In this document: in pieces, positions 53,665 to 61,657 of the stretch
Layout of the letters: every line of letters begins with the position of its first letter
Numbering within the stretch: position 1 is the first letter of the stretch
Assembly (NCBI RefSeq): GCF_001969385.1
Contig: NZ_CP014796.1
Location: forward strand, 2,249,501 to 2,313,500
Direction of reading: 5' to 3'
Source: Salipiger profundus
Lineage (GTDB): Bacteria; Pseudomonadota; Alphaproteobacteria; Rhodobacterales; Rhodobacteraceae
Length of the DNA stretch: 64,000 bases
Made by a program: the position numbers and the translations under genes
Notes under the pieces: generated by a model
The model's input: only the letters and a program-made list of their open reading frames with translations
Told to the model about the DNA's origin: nothing
Databases searched by the model: none

Positions 53665-54386
53665 GCTTTGTCCAACGCTTCCAACAGGCGCTTTGCGTAG
53701 CTCTGTGCCGCTTGGCGGACAGCTTCGTCGGTCACGGTTGTGAACCACCCCAGAAGCATCAAGATTCCTGAAGCGGCTACTGCAAATTCAGCACCATCAG
53801 GTAGTTGCAAATTTGACACGAGGGCTCGATCGAACCACAGGCCAAGAACCACGATGGTTACAGAAAAAGCGCAGCCGATTGGCTTAACTCCACGCAGGTT
53901 TCGCCAGAACCCGTAATTTATATTCTCTTTGAATAGTAGGGGATATTCGTTGACATCTCGAGTCTTGGAGAGCAACGCAGACGTCACCGCCCGATAGCGT
54001 TCATCAGCATCGGTTGGGTCTATTTCTTCTTCTGCGTGGTCGGGCAGGGGAATATCGGCCAGACCGGCGGCCGCTTTATGATATCTTTCTGTCGTATAGC
54101 GGTCCAGTACACTGTCTCGATGACGTAGCAGTGTCACCGACGGCATCCCTCCCCATTTCGCTACTAGCCTATTTTCAACGGCCTTTCCCAGATTTCTGGT
54201 TTTTCCAGACAACCAAAATAGACCAGCCGCCACGATAGTGATGTAAAGCGCGTTCTTGATATCAAAGGTAAACCATTCCGTGTAGATCGAAACGAAAACT
54301 ATGACCGGAAGCGCGGCAAGGAGAGCGGGGTAGAGGCGTGCTTTTCGTTCATAGGGATCGGTGAACTTCTTGAAGATGGCTTCCAT
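53661..54386 (-). CDS. four-helix membrane protein paired with an MBL-fold enzyme
   Basis: A 241-residue protein of no family I can name. Four hydrophobic helices lie at about 18-38, 42-60, 167-186 and 200-217, with a 105-residue charged cytoplasmic or periplasmic domain between helices 2 and 3 (LDRYTTERYHKAAAGLADIPLPD ... RYRAVTSALLSKTRDVNEYPLLFKENINYGFWRNLRG). It begins 3 bp after the MBL stop codon, so the two are co-translated. The pairing of a soluble hydrolase with a membrane protein recalls enzyme/pore arrangements in conflict systems, but this is inference. Confidence 0.75.
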   Translation of the reverse strand: MEAIFKKFTDPYERKARLYPALLAALPVIVFVSIYTEWFTFDIKNALYITIVAAGLFWLSGKTRNLGKAVENRLVAKWGGMPSVTLLRHRDSVLDRYTTERYHKAAAGLADIPLPDHAEEEIDPTDADERYRAVTSALLSKTRDVNEYPLLFKENINYGFWRNLRGVKPIGCAFSVTIVVLGLWFDRALVSNLQLPDGAEFAVAASGILMLLGWFTTVTDEAVRQAAQSYAKRLLEALDKA

Positions 54387-54389
54387 CCT

Positions 54390-55472
54390 CTATTCCTCGT
54401 AGCTGGTAGGGTAGCTAAGCGGGGTCGTGGGCCCCCATCCCTTGCGACCCGGCGCTGCCCCACCGGAGAAGCACAATGTCTTACCCTTTGTCTGGCTGAC
54501 TTCAGCCCCCCGGTGTATGAATGCGCGAACGACCACCTGACGTGGGTGGTCCAGATCATCTTTGCCCGCACTGACAATGGCATACGAACGTGTTTCCTGA
54601 TGCTCTTCGCCGACTTCCCCAAGCCATCGATCCAAGGTTTCGGTGGAGACATTATGACGAGAACCGTGATGAGGCACCTGCATTAGACTGTTTTGGTCGG
54701 CGGGAAGGGGGAGTCCAGCGACGCGAACGAAGTTTGCTGCTTCATCAAGCGCGGCACGACCGGCATCCGCTGTCAGAACCACCCGCCTTCCTGAAAAGTC
54801 CGCAAACTGCACTATGCTCATGTTGTTGCGTGGTGAGGTATCTTCAGCGGGGAATTTCTCTGCGCCCCATGCTGCCATAATCAGCCGCACGCCTTCAGCG
54901 ATCTTCCGGACTGCGGCATCGAACACGCTACCATGAGTCGCCGTCGCTGGGGCGGCCTTTGGTGTTTTATCATCTTCAACAACGTAGCTGAAGAACGCCT
55001 CACGAGACGGCGCGAGGACAGTGAATGCACCAATCTTAGCACCTTGGAACGCGTCCGCGATTGGTATGCCTCGGTTGGTCGCAATCTCCTCAAGCTTGGC
55101 GAGGTTAGGAAACACGCTTTTGAGCGCCTTCGCGAGGTTCTCAGCGTTGGTATACTTCGCGAAGTAAGGGAGCAGTTCTTCAGCATATGCCCAAGGCCGG
55201 TTTATCCAAAGCATACCGACATTTGCTTCCTCTAGCACCGTCCTAAGACCCATCGCGTGGTCACCATCGGGATGGGTTGCCACGACATGATCAACTGACG
55301 TGCTCCCATAATAGGTAGACAGATGATTGAGTAGTTTCTGCCCTTCTTCCGCATAGCCCCCGTCGACCACATGAACATAGTAATGGCCATTAATCTCATA
55401 GCGAAGGCAAATTGCATCGCCGCTCTTTGTGTTCCCAACAGGAAGAAAATCGATCTCGTAGAAGTCAGCCAT
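54390..55472 (-). CDS. metallo-beta-lactamase-fold hydrolase, ComEC/Rec2-like
   Basis: A 360-residue protein with the MBL metal site: ATHPDGDHAMG (residues about 66-74, H-x-D-x-D-H), a metal-bridging Asp in VLTADAGR and a terminal VPHHGSRHN. These are the forms found in ComEC-type nuclease domains and their stand-alone relatives. No signal peptide or membrane segment, so it is cytoplasmic. First gene of a two-gene unit. Likely substrates are a phosphodiester or cyclic nucleotide; not determined. Confidence 0.85.
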   Translation of the reverse strand: MADFYEIDFLPVGNTKSGDAICLRYEINGHYYVHVVDGGYAEEGQKLLNHLSTYYGSTSVDHVVATHPDGDHAMGLRTVLEEANVGMLWINRPWAYAEELLPYFAKYTNAENLAKALKSVFPNLAKLEEIATNRGIPIADAFQGAKIGAFTVLAPSREAFFSYVVEDDKTPKAAPATATHGSVFDAAVRKIAEGVRLIMAAWGAEKFPAEDTSPRNNMSIVQFADFSGRRVVLTADAGRAALDEAANFVRVAGLPLPADQNSLMQVPHHGSRHNVSTETLDRWLGEVGEEHQETRSYAIVSAGKDDLDHPRQVVVRAFIHRGAEVSQTKGKTLCFSGGAAPGRKGWGPTTPLSYPTSYEE

Positions 55473-55697
55473 GAGGCCCCCTTTAGAAAAAAATATTTAA
55501 GCACAGGCGTAGCGTCTGGAGTATTGGGATTCAATATATAAGACGCCTCAGCGGTTGAGACAGCCGCAGCGAGCTTCATCCGATGTCTACTTGGGGCTTA
55601 GTCCGCTAATCACTGCACGGGTCTCAAGGGCCGCCATGGGCCGAAGTAATTAAAGCGGCAACCTCAGAGAGACAGGCCAATGGAGGCTACTTGCGCA
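55473..55697. other. spacer between MBL unit and DUF4236 gene
   Basis: 225 bases without a gene; the AT-rich stretch just upstream of 55472 (AAAAAAATATTTAAG region) is a plausible promoter for the MBL unit. Confidence 0.35.
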
Positions 55698-56864
55698 TCA
55701 GGTCTCCTGTGCGATCAGTAGAGGTTCGGCGTCCTTCAATTCCTTCGTGAGCCGGCCGAGCTCCGTCATCGCTTTTCCGTAGTCGCTGCTGATCCCCTGT
55801 TTGGAGACTTGCAACAGCGCCTTGAAACCACCTTCGCTGATCATGGCGATCTCTTGGAAGAGGCAAATCGGCAGCTGCCGGTTATCTTTGAAGCGTCGAT
55901 CCGGGCTACCGTTCTTATTTACATATTTCCAGGTTTGACCAACCACTTTTGCATCTGAGGGGGCGGCCTCCACGATCATTCGCTGGTCACGAATGGCTGT
56001 GCGAAGAGTCTCGTAGCGAACCGCTCCGAAGCGCATATTCTCCTCAATTAGAATGCAGTCAGGGAAGAAGTAGCACTTCTTTCCGTCGATGAGGATCATG
56101 GGCGGCGTCACGTTCGACGCGATGCCGGGCGGCAAAGCATAGGATACGGAGGTTTCCGTCGTGTCGACCAAACTCGTAGCACCTGCGTTCTTCTTCCACG
56201 CATGGAGCGTCGTAATGTCACCGCTCGCTTTCACATACCAGAGCTTGCTAGCTCCAGCGATCCGGTCAATAGCTCCAATGAGCGCCTTGTATCTCTCTTC
56301 GGCGGCGGGTTCGAGGTTATAGGCGAATACGACGTTGCGACGCGGGATGTCTAGCATGTGTCCCACAGCATAGGCGATCCCGAAGAGCGCCGCGCACGCC
56401 ATCATCGCAGCCGAATTCTGCGAGATGAGGGTGAAGACGAGGCCCAAGGCCGCCGCTCCGCACAGTATGAGCGTATAGGAAGGCTTCTCGCGCGCCCGAT
56501 TCAGGCTATTCAGCGCTTCTGAGTGCGTTTCGGAAACAAGCACATCCGCCTCAGCGGAGATGATCCGGCGCATCATTACACCGTCTTCAGTCATGTAGGT
56601 TGGCAGCTTCTCGTCCGGAGCGATCTTGGCGAGCTCCGACGCGTAATCCCCCTGCTTCTCCGAACCGGGTCGTTTAGGCCTTCGGCCAAGGGTGCCAAGC
56701 GTCTTCCGATAGTAAATGCCGTTCATCCCAGCATGGATGTAATGGCCCTTCGGGCCGGTCCCGACCCGGAATCCCTTTACGCCGGCAGAGAAGCCCTGAC
56801 CTGATTTTGAGAGATTGATCCTAAACGGTCCGAGGGTAATCGAATCCCTGATGTAAAACGGCAT
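55698..56864 (-). CDS. DUF4236-containing membrane protein
   Basis: A 388-residue protein beginning MPFYIRDSITLGPFRINLSKSGQGFSAGVKGFRVGTGPKGHYIHAG, the DUF4236 module, followed by two adjacent transmembrane helices near residues 125-165 (LILCGAAALGLVFTLI, MMACAALFGIAYAVGHML). The C-terminal 220 residues form a soluble domain (NVVFAYNLEPAAEERYKALIGAIDRI ... KLWYVKASGDITTLHAWKKNAGA). Function unknown; DUF4236 proteins are often found on mobile DNA. The frame is open 13 codons further upstream, but the ATG at 56864 matches the family start. Confidence 0.8.
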   Translation of the reverse strand: MPFYIRDSITLGPFRINLSKSGQGFSAGVKGFRVGTGPKGHYIHAGMNGIYYRKTLGTLGRRPKRPGSEKQGDYASELAKIAPDEKLPTYMTEDGVMMRRIISAEADVLVSETHSEALNSLNRAREKPSYTLILCGAAALGLVFTLISQNSAAMMACAALFGIAYAVGHMLDIPRRNVVFAYNLEPAAEERYKALIGAIDRIAGASKLWYVKASGDITTLHAWKKNAGATSLVDTTETSVSYALPPGIASNVTPPMILIDGKKCYFFPDCILIEENMRFGAVRYETLRTAIRDQRMIVEAAPSDAKVVGQTWKYVNKNGSPDRRFKDNRQLPICLFQEIAMISEGGFKALLQVSKQGISSDYGKAMTELGRLTKELKDAEPLLIAQET

Positions 56865-57147
56865 GATCGACCTTTTAAAAAATGCCAGTGCAGACTGGCA
56901 CAATTCTTGTCGGTCACGCTAGATTTAATGTTTCAGTTCAGGAGGCAGATCCTTGTAGGTGCTTCGACGTTCGCTCGGTCGACTTCAATGGACCGAGCCC
57001 CAATGTCCGTTTTCGGACCCGACCGGCCATCCTTTACGCCTCGGACGAAGGTCGGCTATGGGCCGGGAGCAGCGGCGCTTCCGGCTGGTGTCTCACACCT
57101 GCGCATCACGCAGCCCCTAGCTGACTCGCAAAGGTCCCGAGGCGAAG
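56865..57147. other. spacer, no gene seen
   Basis: 283 bases with fragments of the GTCCG/CGGAC short-repeat type but no supported gene. Confidence 0.35.
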
Positions 57148-57522
57148 TCATTTTGCCGCTGTATCGTCAGCCGCTGTCGAGAGAAGTGCTTCAAGGAGCC
57201 CTGTTTCAAGCCAATCCCGGTCTTCCAGAACCTCTGCCTCGACAACGGTCGGTTGACGCTTCAGCTCTTCCAGGCCAGACGCCATGATGCGTGACATGCG
57301 ATATCCGCCGCGTCGGCATAGATAGACGGAACCTGATCGACCAAGGAAGCGGTATTCGAGGTCATCCGCATGAACGGCCTGGATGCCTGAGTTTATGCGC
57401 CATGCATCCCCACTGAGATACCCGCCGCGCCAGCCGCCCAACACTCTGAGTTGAGTGAAAGCTCTGTCCCGCGTCGCAAACGAAACTTTCAGGATCACCC
57501 AGTCGTCAGGTGAATAGTCCAT
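57148..57522 (-). CDS. hypothetical protein
   Basis: A 124-residue protein, MDYSPDDWVILKVSFATRDRAFTQLRVLGGWRGGYLSGDAWRINSGI ... YLCRRGGYRMSRIMASGLEEL. The layout (strand-rich, WRINSGI, VYLCRRGGYR) is protein-like and the ATG at 57522 has a GGAG site. I recognise no family. It lies downstream of the TniQ cassette on the same strand. Confidence 0.6.
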   Translation of the reverse strand: MDYSPDDWVILKVSFATRDRAFTQLRVLGGWRGGYLSGDAWRINSGIQAVHADDLEYRFLGRSGSVYLCRRGGYRMSRIMASGLEELKRQPTVVEAEVLEDRDWLETGLLEALLSTAADDTAAK

Positions 57523-57719
57523 GTGCGTCGTCTCCATAGTTCATTTTCGGTATTGCGATGTGTGGGGGCGTGACACCGCTGGCCAGGGTTGAAGCCCGAT
57601 GCAAGGAGTGCATCGAGGTTTGCGCTCGGCGTGCCGTGAAACAGGATGGCCGAAGGCTCTTGTGGGGCCAGTCTTAGATCGACCGCAGTGCTGGCCAAGT
57701 GGCCTGGCCTGTCTCGCAA
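57495..57719 (-). pseudogene. possible fragment of an ADP-ribosyltransferase-like gene
   Basis: A short frame contains PSAILFHGTPSANLDALLASGFNPGQR, which resembles the F-H-G-T...N-L..I/L...G motif of ADP-ribosyltransferase-type folds. The rest of such a domain is missing; the frame runs into the next gene. Only TTG is available as a start. Very tentative. Confidence 0.25.
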
Positions 57720-57753
57720 GTGGTCTGCCTCGCGTGGCGTAGCCGCTGGTGAC

Positions 57754-58107
57754 CTACTTGTCGTCGAACGGAGCCAGGATCGTTCTCAAGAATGCGTATG
57801 TCTGTTCCGCCACGTCCTCCGCAGCTGAAGCAGGAAGGTCGTGGTACCAGAACGACATTGGCAGGGTTTCCTGAATCCGAGCGGGCTCCGCGTAGGTGTT
57901 GCGGAGACGAGCGATAAATTCCGCGAACTCGGCCTCATGGGCTTCGAGGGCTTGGCTCCGGGGGCCGGTAAGTTTTTCGCAATGGACGAAGACAGTGCAT
58001 TTTTCGCCCAGAACCAGCGCGTAGATGCATGGGATTTGATGCGCTTCGCAGTAATTGGCATGATCCGTCACATCATTGCGGTCATATGTCGTGATGAGGT
58101 ATTTCAT
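57754..58107 (-). CDS. hypothetical protein coupled to tniQ
   Basis: A 117-residue protein: MKYLITTYDRNDVTDHANYCEAHQIPCIYALVLGEKCTVFVHCEKL ... FWYHDLPASAAEDVAEQTYAFLRTIL. The N-terminal YLITTYDRNDVTDHANYC and VFVHCEKL strands alternate with helices. Its ATG overlaps the TniQ stop (ATGA), so it belongs to the same cassette. No family recognised. Confidence 0.7.
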   Translation of the reverse strand: MKYLITTYDRNDVTDHANYCEAHQIPCIYALVLGEKCTVFVHCEKLTGPRSQALEAHEAEFAEFIARLRNTYAEPARIQETLPMSFWYHDLPASAAEDVAEQTYAFLRTILAPFDDK

Positions 58108-59978
58108 TCCCCGCCTTTCTCTTTGTTTTGATGGGTTCCTGGTTTCGTGGAGGCAAGGTCAGCTGCGGCAGCGGCATCGCGCTCGAAAACCGCGCCGTAG
58201 TCCTGCCCGTCCGGGCTGAAGGGCTCGATCCCTGCAGCCGCCAGCTTGGGTCGGAGTGCTTGCCAAGGCATGCCAAGCTCGACGGCCAGGCCGCGCAGGG
58301 TCACGAACCGCTCATGGAAAGCGGCGAGGTCGCCTGGCGCCAGGAAGCGCTGCCGCGCATTGGTCTTGGGGTGTCGGCCTTCCGTGGACGGGACATGTCC
58401 CTCGCGCACCAGCCGCATGGCGGCGGAGCGTGTCAGACCGGACTGGCGGGCGAAGACATCGATACTGAGACCCGGCGCCTCGGGGCGCTCCAGAAGACGC
58501 TCGATCTCGCCTTTTGTGACCACGATGCTGGCATAGCCATCACGGTTGGTGTGCCGACCGATCCGCTGAACCTTGCCGCCCTCGAGAAGCTTCAGGACCG
58601 TGCCGGGGGAGACCTTCAGGCTTTGCGCGGTCGTCGGGATGTCATCCCAGCCGTGCATGTTCACGTAGATCGGCTCGGCCCCGGTCAACAGGCTTTCCAG
58701 GTGCAAGTGCGCGGCACGGACGTTCCAGAGCGGCTTGTGATCTCCGCCATCGATCGCGGGCGGGAAATGGCCCTCTTTTCGTAAAAGCTCGAACTGCGAG
58801 CGGGACATGCTCAATGCTTCCTGGAAGTCCTTTGCGGACACCAGGGTGTTGATCCGGTCGAGATGTGGCTGCGCTGCCTTGGCATCGAACAGCTCCCACT
58901 GGTCATCGCGGCCGGTCTCGGCAGGCTGGACGAGATCGACATCGACCAGCAGCTTGCGCAGGCGCCGGGGATCCATGCCAAGCTCGCGCGCGGCGGTCCG
59001 GACCGAGTGGACCTTTCGCTCCAGCACCGGCTCCCCCATGAGGTCGTCGCCCGGACCTAGCGGCCAGGTACTTGCTATGTGGTCGCGCAGAAGCTCCCGG
59101 AAGGGGGCGTAGGCCTCGCCCAGGAGGTCGAAGGCGAGCCGGTCATAGAGCGCGCCGTACTTCTTCTTGGGGCCGTCGGTCGGCTCACCAATCGTCTCCT
59201 GCAGCTGCATCAGGGTATCGCGGACTGTCGCTTCCCCTTGGGTCGCGAAGCGGAAGCCCATCTCGAAGGACATCCAGGCACGTTCCGGGCCGAACTTCTT
59301 CCACTTCGGGAACCTGACCGCCCAGATGGCGCGCCCGAGCAACTCGCAGAAATGCGCTGCGGCGTAGAGGTCGAACTGATCCAGCCAGCTCTCCGTGGGG
59401 GTGCCCGCCAGGCGGGCCTCGATCCATTCGTCGAACGGGTTGGGGGCGCGAAGCTCCTTGTCCAGTTCTCCGGCCCACACGCCGGGCGCGATCTCGGCCA
59501 AACGGGCGAAGGCGTCGTAGCGCCGGCTGACGTTGGCCTCGGTCCAGAGTGGAACGAGGGGATGGTGATGCTTCAGGCAGAGCGTCACAGGCCGGAAGAG
59601 CCAGTGGCCCCTGATGTACATGTCGCCTTCAGCGCGGCCAGGAGCGGCGGCCGCATCCTCTCGCAGACAGGCAGGGCAGCCCCGGACGGTGCTTTCCTTG
59701 ATGGCCTTGGCATGAAGGCGATTGCCGCGGAACTCGTGCTCTCGGTTGCCCAGGTAGAGGGGCGACCACAGCCGCAGGTCCTCGACCTCAGTCGCGCTGA
59801 GATCTGCCAGACGCGCCAAGGCCTCAGGATTGCCGTCGATCACCTTGCTGAAGGGCAGCCCCATGTCGGTACAGAAGCCCGCAGTATCCACGCCGTTCAT
59901 CGCGGCGAGGCGAGATACGAAGGAGAAGGCCGTTTCCCGATCCTGGAGATCGCGCGCGAGGGGGAGGGGTGTGGTCAA
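58104..59978 (-). CDS. tniQ: TniQ-family protein (full length)
   Basis: A 624-residue protein. The N-terminal TniQ domain has LPLARDLQDRETAFSFVSRLA and a zinc motif with Cys101, Cys104 (CPACLRED) and Cys134, His137 (LCLKHHHPL). The long C-terminal part has several helix-turn-helix-like segments (SVRTAARELGMDPRRLRKLL, TAQSLKVSPGTVLKLLEGGKVQRIGR, FARQSGLTRSAAMRLVREGHVPS), consistent with sequence-specific DNA binding as in TnsD. The start is TTG, overlapping the upstream gene as TTGA. No transposase is nearby. It is clearly related in layout to the truncated tniQ of the neighbouring transposon. Confidence 0.85.
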   Translation of the reverse strand: MTTPLPLARDLQDRETAFSFVSRLAAMNGVDTAGFCTDMGLPFSKVIDGNPEALARLADLSATEVEDLRLWSPLYLGNREHEFRGNRLHAKAIKESTVRGCPACLREDAAAAPGRAEGDMYIRGHWLFRPVTLCLKHHHPLVPLWTEANVSRRYDAFARLAEIAPGVWAGELDKELRAPNPFDEWIEARLAGTPTESWLDQFDLYAAAHFCELLGRAIWAVRFPKWKKFGPERAWMSFEMGFRFATQGEATVRDTLMQLQETIGEPTDGPKKKYGALYDRLAFDLLGEAYAPFRELLRDHIASTWPLGPGDDLMGEPVLERKVHSVRTAARELGMDPRRLRKLLVDVDLVQPAETGRDDQWELFDAKAAQPHLDRINTLVSAKDFQEALSMSRSQFELLRKEGHFPPAIDGGDHKPLWNVRAAHLHLESLLTGAEPIYVNMHGWDDIPTTAQSLKVSPGTVLKLLEGGKVQRIGRHTNRDGYASIVVTKGEIERLLERPEAPGLSIDVFARQSGLTRSAAMRLVREGHVPSTEGRHPKTNARQRFLAPGDLAAFHERFVTLRGLAVELGMPWQALRPKLAAAGIEPFSPDGQDYGAVFERDAAAAADLASTKPGTHQNKEKGGE

Positions 59979-60241
59979 CGCGGCGCCTCGTGGTCTTTTG
60001 CGTATTCCTCAGCAGGCTCGGCCTTTTGCGCGCGAGCGGGCCTCGCTGTGGGGCATCGATCCTGATGAGCGTAAAGCAGGTGGCCGGGGATCGGCGGGGC
60101 GCTTTCGACGAAGCGTTTTACGCGCTGCGGATCAGGTTCAGCCGAGCGCGTCGTCTGCCGGTAGGCGATGACGACATGAACAAGGCCAACCAGACAGACC
60201 AGTATCCCCGAGATCGAAATGATCGCATCAAACGGCATCAT
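59975..60241 (-). CDS. small single-span membrane protein
   Basis: An 88-residue protein with one N-terminal transmembrane helix (FDAIISISGILVCLVGLVHVVIAY) and a basic, disordered tail. Its start overlaps the stop at 60238-60240 (ATGA) and its stop overlaps the tniQ start. Unknown function; conserved coupling implies it works with its neighbours. Confidence 0.65.
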   Translation of the reverse strand: MMPFDAIISISGILVCLVGLVHVVIAYRQTTRSAEPDPQRVKRFVESAPPIPGHLLYAHQDRCPTARPARAQKAEPAEEYAKDHEAPR

Positions 60242-60564
60242 TCAGAACCTGGCCGTGTCTGGCCGAGCGCGACGATGACATCGGTTGCGTAGTACGCGTC
60301 TCCTTCCGGCACGACAGGGCAGGCGCACCCCCTCAAAGCGTGGCGCAGAAAGGCGCGCGTTGAGGGGGAGAGCTTGTCCACCAGGACAGGAATGCCGGTT
60401 TCGCTGCACCGAAGCGCGTAATCGAAGTCCTGCTGCAATGCCTGTCGGTCGGCCGGAAGTTCCCTAACCTCATTCGAGGACTGCGTTTTCAGCGCCGCCG
60501 CAATGAAGCAGACCTCCGCCAGATCATCCTCGTCGTCGCCGTGATCCTCGTCCGGGTAGCCGAT
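60238..60564 (-). other. C-terminal part of the metallophosphoesterase reading frame beyond an amber codon
   Basis: Directly after the TAG at 60565-60567 the same frame stays open for 108 codons (IGYPDEDHGDDEDDLAEVCF ... ATDVIVALGQTRPGSE). GYPDE is the usual continuation of metallophosphoesterase ends (GTRI.N...GYP.E). The frame ends in an ATGA overlap with the next gene, as expected for the original stop. Confidence 0.6.
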
Positions 60565-61386
60565 CTAGATGTTCTGAATGCGTGTCCCAGCAATCACGGA
60601 AGACAGTCGTCGGTGTGAATGACCGAAGAACCAGGTGTCGATGTCGCTCCGCTCGATGACTCCGGTCAGGTTTGAGTGGAAGGCTGGTGTGAGACCATCG
60701 ATTGGGCCTGCGGCGGACGGGTGCGGGCCGTGGTGCGTGACGACAAAGGTCCTGCCATTGCCGGCGAAATGTGGGGTCGCCAGCCTTTCTTCCAGCCAAG
60801 CGCGGTGTTCCCCATGCACGGCGATTATGTCCTCAGGTGTAACCGGGACAATGCGGCGCGGCAGCACCTCGTCCGGATCAAGCCACTCATGACCAGACGC
60901 TTCGGTGGAGATCATGTCGAAGTCGCGCATGAACCGGCGTGCGTAGTTCTTGGCAGCCTCCTGATCCCCCAGTAGCTCGAAGTCGGTCCAAAGCGTGGCG
61001 CAGAGATACCGGTCGCTACGATGGCGGAGTTCGGTCTTCTGCGCGAACCAACTCCCGCTTGCGTGAACCAGGTCACGCAGCCGGTTCTCGTCGTCCAGCC
61101 GCCCAGAATAGTAGTCATGGTTTCCGGGGAGGAGGTGGATGCGATCGGCGGGAACATAGCGGCTCAGATATGCGAGCGCGTCCTGCAGTGACGGGCCGAA
61201 GGTGTCAGACAGGTCACCCGCGACGATCAAGGCATCAACGTTTTGCTGGAGCAGCCGATCTTGCAGGCCATGGAATTGGAATGGGTCGTTGTTCAGCCAG
61301 AAATAAGATCGGAGATGCAGGTCGGCTATTACTGCGACCGTTCCGCCATTGTCCGGGATTTCGATAACGGTGGGGGCGGCCAACAT
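60565..61386 (-). CDS. metallophosphoesterase, apparently shortened by an amber codon
   Basis: A 273-residue calcineurin-like phosphoesterase. All five metal-binding blocks are present: ADLH (21-24), GDLSD (57-61), GNHDYY (88-93), THHGPH (about 217-222) and GHSH (about 253-256). It ends at TAG just after GTRIQNI, where relatives continue with a GYP segment, and the frame remains open afterwards. The catalytic core is complete, so the short protein may still be active. Substrate unknown. First gene of the cassette with the small membrane protein, TniQ and the 117-residue protein. Confidence 0.85.
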   Translation of the reverse strand: MLAAPTVIEIPDNGGTVAVIADLHLRSYFWLNNDPFQFHGLQDRLLQQNVDALIVAGDLSDTFGPSLQDALAYLSRYVPADRIHLLPGNHDYYSGRLDDENRLRDLVHASGSWFAQKTELRHRSDRYLCATLWTDFELLGDQEAAKNYARRFMRDFDMISTEASGHEWLDPDEVLPRRIVPVTPEDIIAVHGEHRAWLEERLATPHFAGNGRTFVVTHHGPHPSAAGPIDGLTPAFHSNLTGVIERSDIDTWFFGHSHRRLSSVIAGTRIQNI

Positions 61387-61657
61387 GGCCTCCGATGAAT
61401 TCGAGTGAGTTCTGACCTACAGGGAAGGCAGGCCGCGACACGGCTGGTCGGGAGGAGTTGGAATGCTCACCTAGCTCAGCCGAGGGTACAGTACATGCCG
61501 GCGAGGAGGGTCACAATAGATTGATAACAAAGGGTTTTTTCGCAAATTATCTAGCAGCCCCAAGCCCCTGAATTCGCTGGGCATAAGGCGTCGACAAGTT
61601 TCTTTTTCGCAAAAGACTCGAAGCCGTCATTCATCCAGACCGCAGAATTCTGGACGG
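61387..61657. other. AT-richer spacer with direct repeats, possible island boundary
   Basis: No gene. TTTTTCGCAAA occurs at 61536-61546 and again at 61603-61613, with GTCGACA between (61590-61596). The composition is more AT-rich than both sides. It may include the promoter of the cassette and a worn element end. Confidence 0.4.

Noticed and set aside
60565..60567. Amber codon as pyrrolysine insertion
   Set aside because: No pylT/pylS genes or pyrrolysine-type protein family here; a nonsense mutation or sequence error is simpler.
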